A stretch of DNA of 64,000 nucleotides, taken from positions 401,667,889 to 401,731,888 of the forward strand of contig NC_081408.1 of NCBI RefSeq assembly GCF_030272615.1. The letters run 5' to 3'. Position 1 is the first letter of the stretch. Every line of letters starts with the position of its first letter. The position numbers and the translations under genes are program-made. The notes under the pieces were generated by a model, which saw only the letters and a list, made by a program, of their open reading frames with translations, had not been told where the DNA came from and did no database searches. Of this stretch, positions 11,794 through 23,150 are shown piece after piece. The DNA is from Cryptomeria japonica (taxonomy: Eukaryota > Streptophyta > Pinopsida > Cupressales > Cupressaceae).

Positions 11794-13270
11794 TGCACCT
11801 GTACGAAGCTGGAAGTTAGACACTTTTGGAAAATTTATCCTGATAACCATTTTCAGAATTGAATAAGTTCTGATTTCTAAATGATTTAGACAAGTTTATG
11901 GATGGAAATCAAGAATTTTATCCACCTTTTAAACGAATTCTGAAAATAGAACAAAATATGACAAGATTAGGGTATGAAACCCTCATGAAATTCATTAAAA
12001 TCATCGATTTTCAGAGTTAGCAAAGTCTGAAGACACCTCCTTATACTTATAAATTTCATCCAAACTAGAGTACAAAGAAGTATACTGGAGCGGGAAATGA
12101 ACTAGGAAAGGTGTGAAAAGTAGTGCTTTCACTCAAAAGTTGTTTGAGGACACCTTCCCAAGGTCAACAATGGCTGCTAGCAAGTCTGAAGACAACTTGC
12201 AACTCTACAAATCAGTCACTAAAAACATGTTGCAATCGCCTGCTATGCAAAAATTTGATGAAAATAACCTTCCATGGTGAAAACAATCGATTCTGGGTGT
12301 ATATGTATGGCTGGTCAAATAAAACTTTTCTGAGGACAAGTCTGAAAATGATGTGTTTCAGACTTACCAGCACCTGGCAAAGTGATAAGTTACCTTGGAA
12401 ATGATGGAAAAATGACTTATAAATGTCCTCCAAGTGAAATCACTAAGGTAGGTGGCTAGAAATGAAGTTTTTCTGAGGACAGCCTGTAACAATGGCGTCT
12501 CAGACCTGCAACAGCATTAAAAGGCTCTGAAAATGCACCGAAAACTCCTCCAAACAGCCTTTAGACAAAATCGCCTAACGCACAAATGAGCTGGCAATGA
12601 AATGTATGTTTGAAAATGACGTGCCCAGCCAACAATGGAGGTAGAAAACTTTCAGGAAAGGTGGAAATATCAGGTCTGAAGACAACAATGACAAACTTCC
12701 AGCAATGGCGCCAACAATGGTGAAGGAAAATGCACCCAGAATGGAGGAAAATGAACCCCAAACAAGTCCAAGTCCACAAATGCCGCCACCCTAGCAAAAT
12801 CGCTAAATTCTGAAAAATGATCGTCAATCACACTCCAATGGCTGCCAAGGAAAATCGCCTAAGGTTGGAAAGGAAGAAAAATAGACACTGGAAACAACTT
12901 TCAGCCTTAATGGTGTCAACTTGACACTTCACCAAATTCGCCCAGCTAGAGAAATTCGCACAAATCAGCAACACACTTGGCAAATATATTAATAAAATAT
13001 TGCTGGACTTTCTCTTTTAAACATGTTTTCACCTCAAGTTTTCACCACACAAGCAATGTGGGATAAAACTTTGATACTTATACATGCCTGGGGAAAATCA
13101 ATTTGCTTCTTGAAGGTAAAAATCATTTAATTTTTATTGCAAATCATTTATTAATTGTTTTTATTTTTTAATAATTGTCAACACTTGTAAAAACAATTAA
13201 ATTTGGGTCAATTTATTAAAAATATTTCAAAATTTATATAAAAAATGACCTCTAGGGTAAATCGCCCCAT

Positions 13271-13580
13271 ATTGGGATAAAAATCCCAATGAGAACTTAT
13301 TAAAAATCATTAAAAATGTTCTTGGGGGAAAATCGCCCCATGTTGGGATAAAAATCCCAACAAAATTTCATCAAACTTGCACCAATTTGCCTTTAGGGGA
13401 AAATTGACCTCTGTCTGGAATGATAATTCCAACTTAAATCTTGTCATTCAGCTCAAAAATCACTCTGGGGGAAAATCGACCCTTGTTTGGATAGTTATCC
13501 GGACTCAAAATTGTCAAAATCATCACGGATGGAAATTCACCTTGTGTGTGGAATCACTATCCGCATAAAAATCCTCAAAA
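13271..13580. repeat. Degenerate tandem array of short hairpins
   Basis: At least five successive units of about 70-75 bp each contain a GGGGAAAATCG-like word followed by a small inverted repeat with a 4-base loop. The inverted repeats are ATTGGGAT-AAAA-ATCCCAAT at 13271-13290; TGTTGGGAT-AAAA-ATCCCAACA at 13341-13362; TGGAAT-GATA-ATTCCA at 13416-13431; TTTGGAT-AGTT-ATCCGGA at 13486-13503; and TGTGGAAT-CACT-ATCCGCA near 13547-13565. Arm sequences change between units while pairing is largely kept (G-U pairs and one bulge in the last two). Confidence 0.75.
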
Positions 13581-15539
13581 TCTCGTCATAAAAGTCCTAG
13601 TGGAAAATCGATAGGCATCACGAATCATCATTTTAGTCCTCATTAAAGTCATCCACAGTCCTAGTGGAAAATCGTGGTTCATCAGGAGGATTTCCCACAC
13701 AGCGCCAAATTTTCATCATCCTGGTGGAAAATCGCCCCATGTTTGGATAATGAGTAGGGGAAAAATTAGGTCCATCAAGAATCGAGTGGAAATTCACTTC
13801 CCATTAGGATTTTGAGTGGGGGAAAATCATGGGTCATCGGAAATGTGGGGGGAAAAGCACCTCCCATCAGGAATTTTGACATTTTGACCCTTAGAACATG
13901 GATTTTCATCAGGTATTTAACAACTTAACCACTCAAAATCATCTGGACACTTAGAATTTCAATAAAACGCAACAGGACTTAGGCAAATTTACCAAAATTT
14001 GAGTGAAACAAAAGGAAACCTATCGGGATAAAGCACGAAATCAACTTGAATAACTTCCTAGGAGCGAGAAAACAACTCCTAAAGGTCCTGAAACACCTAG
14101 GCACTTAAAAATCACCGATAAGGATGTTCAAAAACATGTTAACGCTCAAAAGGTTTACACTTAGACAAAATTTAGGATCATTTAAAGTCTCAACTTTTAC
14201 GCACTTGATCCTATAACTTCAAAACCCTAAATGACAATTAGGCATGATCAAAATTCCAAGACTCGGGCACGGGAACTCAAAATTGCCCACTATGCTGCCA
14301 AAACCTTAAACTAACCAACGCAAAAAGCAGGAAGAGGGGGTCCCCGTTTGCAATGGGGCGATGTGTGAAAAGGTCACAACATGTCCCCTTCCAAGGGGTA
14401 GTTAGAGGTGACTGATCAGTCTGTTCAACTCCTATAGGCTAATTCTGGGATATAAGGACATAAATTTAATTAATTATTTAAAGTTGTCCAATAATGTAAC
14501 ATTTTTACAGATAACTTTATTTCAATAATAAAGCGACTAAAGTGAAAAATAAAGGAAATATGAAAAGGCCACTTTAATATTGAGCTTTAATGAAATATTT
14601 TAAGCAAGAAGTTGAAAAGGCCTTAAGGAAACTTCTAAAACGGACTTTTAAAAACCGAATGCAAGTATACTTGTAAAACGGAAAATGGAGAATAATGAGA
14701 TTTAGACTTGTGAGAAATGACGTGAACGGAAAGTACGGATATAAGCAATATGGATGGATAAAAATAGGAAGGTTTTGGGAATGTCATTTTCAAGAAAATG
14801 GGAAGAACTTTGGACATGCAATCCGGTTCTAAAAACCTGATTTTGGAAGGATGGGTATTTTTCATCTTTGAAACTTGGAATTTCACTAGAAGATGGTTAA
14901 ATTCTTATAACCATAAGGGAAGATCAATTATTTTCATCCAACTTGTAATTGGGATTTAAAATCCCTAATACAAGTAAAGAGGGAAAATGGGGAAGAACAA
15001 TGCAATTCACAAATTGCTTTGCAAAGGGGAAAATCTCTCTCACAAAACCGATTTTGGGGCAAAACCAATAAATACACAAATTCACAACTAAAAGAAGAAG
15101 ACAAGAAAACAAGAAAAAGAAACAAGGAAAAGAAAAGAAATCATACCTTGCTTTAATCCGAAATGCCTCTTCAAAAGATGATCAATCTTTGAAAGAAGAG
15201 AGGAAAACTCTTAAATAGAGAAAAAACCGCATTCCAAAACCCTATCCACGTTTTTGCCAAAACGCCATAGGCAGCAAAACGTGGCACAAGATGCAAGTTT
15301 ATAGAGCCAAATCGCTAAGGAGGAACCACGCCTAAGAGTCCCAAAGCCAAACGCCTAAGGGAGAAGTGAAAAAGTGGCACCAAAACCCCCCAAAATGCAG
15401 CTTGGAAGAATCATGTGGAAAACAGTTTTTGCAGAAAATGAGGGTTAAACTGTTTACCAAATCAAATGCAACGTGTTCTTAAACTCACAAAAATCGCCTT
15501 GCAATAATATCGCCTCCTTGCTCCATGAATCTCTCCACA

Positions 15540-15860
15540 AAAATCGGGAAGAATTTGTGGCAAAATTGTTTTAGGAGAGGAAAATCGGGTTCTTGGGAAA
15601 GAATGACAAGTTTCATTTTACATACAATAGAGAAAGTCAGGTTTTTATTCTCATATTACAAGTTTAAAATTTCACTTTTCTTTCAACAAGGCAAAATTGG
15701 GTTTTATAAATCCAATTGCAAGTTAAAATGCCTCCATTTTCACTTTATGGAGCAAATCGGGTTTTTAAGACATAATAGCAAGTTTACAATTTCATTTTAT
15801 TCCATTTCTAAGCAAAATCGGGTTTTTGAGAGAGAAATACAAGTTATAATAACTTGTAAA
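15540..15860. repeat. Degenerate ~66-bp tandem repeat
   Basis: Four to five diverged copies of a unit containing GCAAAATCGGGTTTT (or GGCAAAATTGGGTTTT) followed by an ACAAGTTT...TTTCATTTT stretch occur in direct order. Short ORFs through it are a by-product of the repeat. It belongs to the leader/LTR-like region of minus-strand elements. Confidence 0.6.
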
Positions 15861-17554
15861 GGGAAAATAAAATCCCTACAACAAGTTTTAATAACTCAAC
15901 ACATGCAATAGGGGAATAAAATCCCCATTACAAGCAAAAAACACTAAAATAGGGATTTTACAAAAGAATTACAACCGACTTTTAAATATGCAATTTAAAA
16001 TTATCTTGTAATTTATCCAAAAAAACCCTATTAAGACTTAAAAAGCCAAAAAGCATCAAGGGGGAAATAAAAAGTAAGTTACAAGTTCTTTTTAAAAAAA
16101 AAAAGTGCACTTGTAATTAGCCAAAAATTTCCCTACAAAGACTAAAACAAAGGAAATCATTAAAACTTGCAATTTAAGGAAAATTTCCCACCTGCAGTCA
16201 GGGAGAAAAACCCGAAATTGAAGGGAAGACATAGCAAACGAACCCAGAATGCGATGAAATTTGAAACATGGTTCGAGGATGGACCGAGGATTAAGCCAGT
16301 CTAAGGGCGAAGCAAAATTATGCCTCGGGAAGCGTGCCATAGAGTAAAATTTTCATTTTTTGACAAAAAATTTATGTAATGGCCTTTCATTTTTGAAAAC
16401 AAAAATGAGGACAACAACCTCTTGAAGAAACATGACCAGGAATTTCTAATTAGGATAGCAGAAGAAAGTAGATAGAGAAACACTAGAAATTTTGTATAGA
16501 CAATGGTATCTCCCACACATTTCTTATTAGACTAGTCTTCGGAAAATAAAATTCTCCTGAAACTCAGTCTCTTGAGAGAACAAAGATGACAAAGCATCTT
16601 ACTCTATACAATATTGTGGTCTATCTCAACACAAAACTAATGGGAGCACACTCACAATTGGCCAAGGGGAATCCTCAAATCATAAGACCAATGATTTTGA
16701 AGATAGTTGGGTTGAACAATGGTCTCATCAATGATCTATAAGAAGTGCCCGATATAGAAAGCTAGTTGCAGGTTGAGAGAGTATAGAGGGGGAGGCCCAT
16801 GCAACTTAGATGTATTTGTAGTAAATGTCCTCTTTAATGGATTGGTTGAACACCTCTTTGCTTAGCAAATGACGAGGAACACCTAGGAGGATGAAGCTTT
16901 TCTAAAGAAATGCTGATGGTTTGGAGGAGCAAATGAACCTAAGAGAACCATTAATATCGACATTTGGAGGGGACCTAGAGAGGCGATCCCCTTTGAGTAG
17001 TAGGTGCCAAAATGGATACCTGCCACACGATGATGTATAATTGCCCACAAATCTAAGCCTTTGTATAAATTGAGTAAGTCTAAAGATATTGTTGAGACAA
17101 AGGGATTGTGTGACAAATTTTTCTTGGACAATGCATTGAAGAGCTGTTTGTTTGCATGGGATCATATGCTAAAGAATAATCATATACACCCTCTAAACTC
17201 TAGCCTATTCATAATTCCCAAACTTATTCCTCAAACCTTAGAAGCATACACATCTGTGAGCTTAATAGTTGTATCAAAGAGGAAGATCTTTGAAGGTGTT
17301 AGTTTTAAAAGACTTCATTCACATAGGACTTGTGTATTGAAGGAAAAGGTGAAACTCTCAGACAAAAGACATGTATTGAAGGAAAGGGTGAAACACACAC
17401 ACAAAATAATAAAATAATGAGTGCATTTGGTACCCTAACTCCATTAACTTTCTATCTTACAGTACTTTTAAATCAACTTGCTTTGCAGGTATTGAAGCAC
17501 TATACAATGTAATTTTAATGAAACATTAATAGGAATGTTTATAATACTCGAACA

Positions 17555-18720
17555 TCTCCCCTTATTGTGAAATTAGAGGATTTACAACACATCAAGTGTA
17601 GCACAAATAATACATAGGCAAGAAAGAGAATGTCATGATGACAATCCCCCTTCACAACAAGCTCTTTGAGACTCAACTACTGCAAATTTTTTATGAATTT
17701 ATTCTCCATTAATGGGTTGGTGAATGTTAGTTGATCCTCTTACAATTCAATGGCTTGGTGAAGATATCCTTTGTCTTGATAAACTTTCTCAAAGTCTTCT
17801 AACATTCCAACAAATCACAAGCTTAATGCTACTCGATCTCAATATGTCTAGTCCTTGCACAAAAGACATGATTCTTGGCATTTTGAAGAGCATTTTGATT
17901 ATCACAATGAATCATTGGTGCAGGCAAGTGATCTGGAATCTCTTGCAACCATATTGCTTTGATCGATGCTTGAGCTAGCCCATTGTACTTTTTCCTCAAT
18001 TAGTGATTCCTAAATACTATTCTACTTTTTGGAAGACATTGAGATTAAAGAATCTCCCAACATGAGGACAAAAGTTTAAGAAGATTTCTTGTCTTTAGGT
18101 TCTCTTGTCCAATTAAGATCTGTTGAAGAATGCATACATACCCTCTCTTGAACAAATTCCAAAATCTGGAGTACTCTTCACATATCTCGAGGTATGCTTT
18201 GCAGCTTTCATGTGACTACTTTGTGGTTCCTTTAATAAGTTAGCCACCAATCCAACGACTTAAGAGGTGTTAGGCTAAATATAAGATAGATACAATAAAC
18301 CCTCCACTAGACTCCAAAATTTTGTAGGATCTACCTTTTCTTTACCTATATCCTTTGTCAAGTTTATGTAAAGATCATATGGAGTTTTGGCAACTTCTCA
18401 ATCCTACATCTTGAATCCTATCAACAATTACTTGGCATACTTAGATTGTGAAAGAACAAAGCTCTGCACTTCTACCAAACTTGTAAAGCTAGAAAATAGT
18501 GAAGTGACCCCAAATATGTTATCTCAAACTGTAAGATTAACTACTTCCTTGTTTCAGTAATCAAATCAACATTGTTCCTTGTTAGATTTAGATCATCCAC
18601 ACAGAGAACAATATTGAAAGTTTCTCAATCAGTTGTCTTAACATATAGATTGGATTCTTTTCAAAGTTTTTGAAACCCAACTCTTAGAGATATTGATCAA
18701 TCTACTCATACCACACTAGA
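17555..18720 (-). pseudogene. Ty1/Copia RT-RNase H C-terminal remnant with PPT
   Basis: Read on the minus strand, many stops and frame changes interrupt recognisable Copia pol sequence. About 18660-18700 contains the WYE-IDQYL-LGF region of the reverse transcriptase. About 18180-18240 reads SHESCKAYLEICEEYS in the position of the Copia motif leading to RYLKGT. About 17840-17925 gives IHCDNQNALQNAKNH and TRHIEIE (the RNase H CDNQSA...H-R-KHI block). About 17735-17790 gives KDIFTKPLN, the classic ADIFTKPL end of Copia pol. Further 3' lies a purine-rich tract (minus strand ACAATAAGGGGAGA, 17555-17568). It is followed by TGTTCGAGTATT from 17554 downwards, which fits a PPT and the start of the 3' LTR. 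Inactive. Confidence 0.85.
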
Positions 18721-20159
18721 GGTGTCAGCTTCTATTCATGTTTTTCATGTTTTTTTTTAAATTTGGGCATGGATCACTAACCATCTTTCCACATGCTGGG
18801 TGCCATTTCATAATGTTTTTGCGACTTGGAAGTTACAGCATAATGCCTTTTCTCTTTAAATTCTTCTCTTGGCAGAATTTGGACTCATCTTTGCCATGTT
18901 TCCATCACAGGCACAATTTTGTCATGGTTAAGCTACTCGGAACTTCTAGCCACTTGTCAGTCTGCTCATGTTTGTAAATCACTAAAGGTCCAGCCATTTT
19001 GCTGTATGCCTGGAGGAGTTTGGAAATGGTTTCACTAACACAAAATAGTGGCCAAGTTCTATCTCTTTCTCTTCATCTGCTAGTTGTTGATCACTTAAAG
19101 TCTCTGCCATATTGAGGGGGGTTTTCCTATGGTATAGCCACTCTAATTTGGCACCACTACTTGACAACTTACAAACTTGAAATTCCTCACTCAATTTGGA
19201 GATGCTTCATAGCATCTTTGGCAGCCTAGGCACCATTTTGCTGTGCCATTGCCACTCAAATTGTGCACCAAAAACGGGTCATTCAAACACTTTAACTTTG
19301 GGTGAACTTTTCTTGTGATTTGCCAGTTTTTGGAGCTGATGTTTGGAAGAGAAACCTGATGGCTAAATCACTAACACAGTATGCCATTTTGCCATCGGAA
19401 ACCTATCCTTGTTCTTGCTACATCATTTTCATCATCTCCTACTTCTCTTTCTTTCCATGAACATCATCACCGTTCCTTCCTTATCAAGCTTGAAATGATC
19501 CTCTTTACTCTGCAAAATTTGTTAGAAGAAAAGACCAGGATGGGAAAAAACCTTGCCAATTTCGTGGGAAAGACTGCAATTATCTTGCAATTGTTACAAA
19601 TATGAGGATTAATTAGCAAGAGATTGATGGAAAGAGGCAATAAGACTGTATTTTGTAAGGGTATCAACACCACTTATACTTTGTTGCAACTGCATGAACT
19701 ATCCTCACTATAGAGGACAATGCAACTGGCAAACATCTCTTTACCCCTTCTACAAGTCTAGCTTTGTATTTCTGAAGTTACACTTTTAAGTGAAGTGGGT
19801 CTATGGACTCACTTGCAACTTATAACCTTGTTACCTTTTAGTTATTGAGACAATTCCCAAGTTTGATTCTCAAGAGAACCATGCTCATCGTCCATTGCTA
19901 ATTACCAATGCAGATTATCAGTGGCTTCCTTGCATGTCTTCAAATGATGCAATTACGCACCTTAGCCATCAAAAGGTGGTTTGCAAATTGACTACTATTT
20001 GTCACATCTACTTGTACTGCAGCATCACAAAGGGTTTACCTGTTCCATTTAGACTTTTTGTTGCCATTGCTAGAGGTTTTCGTCTTCCCCTATGTAGTTT
20101 CTTGCCATTCTTTGACTTAGTGATTGTGCTTCCATTCTGCCCTTCATGTGTATCGTAAT

Positions 20160-21267
20160 GGAAATCCTTGATTTTTTTTCCAATTTGTGCCAAAGTAACT
20201 CACAACATAAACATGCCATGAAAGATAAATCACTCTCATGGAGTTCTGAAATGTTTTGCAATATGATATTGGGCTGTCATGACTTTTCTGATATGATATT
20301 TTCAGTATGCAACGTTGCCGTTCAAGTTTTTGGCAAATAGAACTATAACTCAGCTTGCAAAATAAGTACTTTCTATCATTAAAGTCTGACGTAAAATTGC
20401 AGTGCACACCTTATAGCCGATATAATTGTTTTGGAAGATTACATTCACATAGTGGTGTCATTTTTGATATTAGACTCATATGAGAACATCAAATAGAAAT
20501 ACCTTGGAATCTGAGGATGGAGTTGACTTTTGTAGGTCAGATAATGGCTCAAAAGTGCTGCTACAGGCAGAGGAACAAAAGTATAATGCCCAACCACACT
20601 CTTCATAGCTCATCACCTGCATTCACTAGGGTCTGAACAGAAGTTGTACTTGCAGGAATAACACCTCAAAAGACTTACAAATAGCTGTTATGATTGAGAA
20701 CAAGTCTGCTATTTATTTCTGGCATGTAGAAGGTCTGTAACGGTAGTGTAATCTCCTCATACACACACCAAACCTTGAATAGAGTGTGGCCCAAAGGTCG
20801 TTAGTAGTTTCATATATTTCCATCATCCACCAAAGACTTTCAAAATGCAGATAACAACAACCCAGCAGACTGAAATGAGATTATTCAACCATCACCACTG
20901 AAATTGGTGCTAGAAAAAGCAGGGGCAACTAGACCAAAATGCACATAAACCTTTAAAACTCCATCTGCTTCACAAAGGAAAGTCTAAATGTATTGCCAAA
21001 GATCAAGATGCCTCAAATATTGACTAAAATTCATCAAAGAGTTAGATGCTTCCCCCAATTAATCCTCATGCCAAATTTCAGCCATGGCATTGGTACGGCC
21101 CTCTAAAAAACAAACTTTCAAATGATTCTTAAAACTTGAACAAATAGGGTTGCCCAGCTACATAAACTCCAAAGATTGAATATCTAGAAGTATTAAATAA
21201 AAAATACAACTCTTATCAGCATACAAGGTGGACGGCCTGGTAGGGCAGCACTAAAACCATGTCATTT
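20160..21267 (-). other. Unassigned repeat sequence flanking a solo LTR (left side)
   Basis: There is no supported gene. The sequence continues on the other side of the solo LTR at 22438-22980, where the minus strand carries a TATA-like CCTATATAAGGAAG near 22771-22784. The solo LTR therefore appears to have landed in an older minus-strand LTR-like sequence. Text such as CAACATAAACATGCCATGAAAG near 20200 loosely resembles the start of the LTR at 26790. Confidence 0.3.
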
Positions 21268-22437
21268 TGTAATATCCCCAACTCAAGCCATGAGGATTAA
21301 CAATGTGTTGGCTGTCCTTTCCTTGGATTACTCAAGAGGAAGAGGACTTAGAGCATCATTGGGTAAGATATTGAGTTCTTGGCTTGTTCTAAATTCTTTT
21401 CTTTAGTTGTGTACACGTCCTTTAATGAAACTTAAGTTAGTTTAAGAGAACTTAAGTTGTTATAAGTTATGGGCACATCTTTAGGCAACTAAAGAGACTT
21501 TCAGCCGAAGGACTTAAGTTGTCTCCTTGTCATGTACTTAAAGTGACTTTTTAAAACATGTGACAAATTGCCAAAAAGGGGCGTACATCTGTTAGGAGCT
21601 GATAAGAGCATATTTTAGGGTTTTATTTTGGGCCATTGGATTAAGAGGTGGAATTTCAAAGGTGGAGATTAATTCATTTTTAGGAGTTTTTATATAACTC
21701 CCTAGGGCTCATTTTAAGCTCATTATGTGATGAATTTTCTGTTGTCTGCTGCTGCAACTTGGCTTGAGGATCAGAACCTGTGAGTGTCCCTGATTTCAGT
21801 GAGACATATGGGCTCTCCCTAGTCAGAAGAGTGTGTTTCGGTGGAAGAACTCCAGTTTGTGTATTTTGGGCTGCAAGAATTCAGCAGGTTTGGAGGCCAA
21901 ATTGAGGATAATATCAGTGCTGGAGACTCAGATCTGTGAACATTCACTGCTGCAAATCATTCATTTTTGAGGTTTTTGTGGACGGCTGTTGAAGAGCATC
22001 AATTTTAGACTTAATACTGCTCAATTTGGGAGCCCAGCACCACTTTTGGAAGCTCGGTTAGGGTTAGAAGAAATATTCTTACCCAAATCTGGAATATTTT
22101 GGTGTGATATCTGCACATTTATTTGATGGAAATGTCTGATTCTTAGTTCTGGAAATTTCTGGGCATAATAATAATCAGAATTTTTTATTTTTAGTTCTGG
22201 AAATGTCTGATTCTTAGTTCTGGAAATGTCTGATTCATAGTTTTTTCTGAGCATGATAATAATCAGAATTTTTTATCTTTCAGTTTTAATCTGATCAGAA
22301 ATTCTGGTTTGGATGGAAACTACTTTAATGCAAATAAATTTTCGAGATTTATGCCCTAGTTTGTAAAAGTTTTTGTTTTCAGATTTGTGCCCTAGTTTGC
22401 AGAAATTGTTGTCTTGTTTTTATTTGGGGATATTACA
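21268..22437 (+). mobile_element. Solo LTR, 1,170 bp, with CATTT target-site duplication
   Basis: The element begins TGTAATATCCCC at 21268 and ends GGGGATATTACA at 22437, a perfect 12-bp terminal inverted repeat with TG..CA ends. CATTT precedes it (21263-21267) and CATTT follows it (22438-22442), a perfect 5-bp target-site duplication. There is a TATA-like TTTTATATAACTCC near 21690. Near 22130-22230 a TTAGTTCTGGAAATGTCTGA unit is repeated. No internal region is present, so this is a solo LTR left by LTR-LTR recombination. Strand is given by the TATA orientation. The superfamily is not certain. Confidence 0.93.
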
Positions 22438-23150
22438 CATTTTCAACCAGGAAGTTATGGCCTCTGCAACCTCTTCAAAACACCACCAAATTTCCAGAAA
22501 ATTATTTGATATTAATCTCAAACAAACCCACAATGAAAAGACCCTGAAAATCTTCATTACTAGAAAACCTTGAGTACCAAACTCCATGAAAACACTAGTG
22601 ATTCTTGTGTGAAGTCACTCTAGCAGCTAGGGACAATCTTTCACCACTGAAACTAGTAATTTGGTAAGGGTTTTCGTCCTCAATCAATCCCCGGAAGAAC
22701 TCACCATTCACTCTGATAGCATCCTGTTTTAGTGTGCATTCTTGAATAATCCAAATGAGAGTCCAAATCTTCCTTATATAGGGCTGGAGGGAAAAAAGAG
22801 TAGTTTAAAATTCAAAATAATTCATATCCCTCTAAAGGCATAGAATAAAAAAGTAAAAAACCATCTTATGTCCAAGTCCCTTTTTTCCCTAGGCGTCCAC
22901 TTGAGGTGACATAATGTCACTTTATTATAATTAAAACACTAAAGTGAATAATATAACATTAGCTTTATAGCTTTAGTGTAATAATTAAAATAACCTTGAC
23001 CACATTGCAAAAGCACTGCCAAGGCATCGAAAATTGAAATTGATCATATGCCAAGAAGAAACTAATGCTAAATAATGATGTTGGGTGCCAAAACAGGAAT
23101 ATACTAAAAGTAGTAGTATGCCAAGAAGAAACTTATGGAAAACCTCAGAA
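22438..23150 (-). other. Right-hand continuation of the older LTR-like sequence
   Basis: No gene is seen. It contains the minus-strand TATA-like sequence near 22771-22784 and repeats of CCAAGAAGAAACT (about 23050 and 23121). It ends where Copia pol sequence becomes recognisable. Confidence 0.3.

Larger units (their letters stand above)
11794..16400 (-). other. Non-coding LTR/leader-like region upstream of the unknown ORF
   Basis: There is no supported gene. On the minus strand this lies 5' of the unknown ORF. Two places read like the TTTGGCGCC-type sequence that often follows plant LTRs: TTTGGCGCTGTGTGGGAAA on the minus strand near 13690-13712, and TTTTGGCAGCATAGTGGGC near 14282-14301. The stretch 13271-13900 is a degenerate repeat array with GGGGAAAATCGCCCC-like words. 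The stretch 15540-15860 repeats GCAAAATCGGGTTTT followed by ACAAGTT at roughly 65-70 bp. A minus-strand TATTTAAGAG near 15207-15216 could be a TATA box. I interpret it as old LTR plus untranslated leader of minus-strand elements. Confidence 0.4.

Noticed and set aside
16883-17165. Overlapping minus-strand ORFs with hydrophobic segments
   Set aside because: They read the same bases in different frames, have no recognised motif and lie in intronic repeat debris.
17255-17290. Possible plus-strand primer-binding site (TTGTATCAAAGAGG)
   Set aside because: Too many differences from TGGTATCAGAGC, and no LTR boundary or internal coding region in that orientation could be defined.
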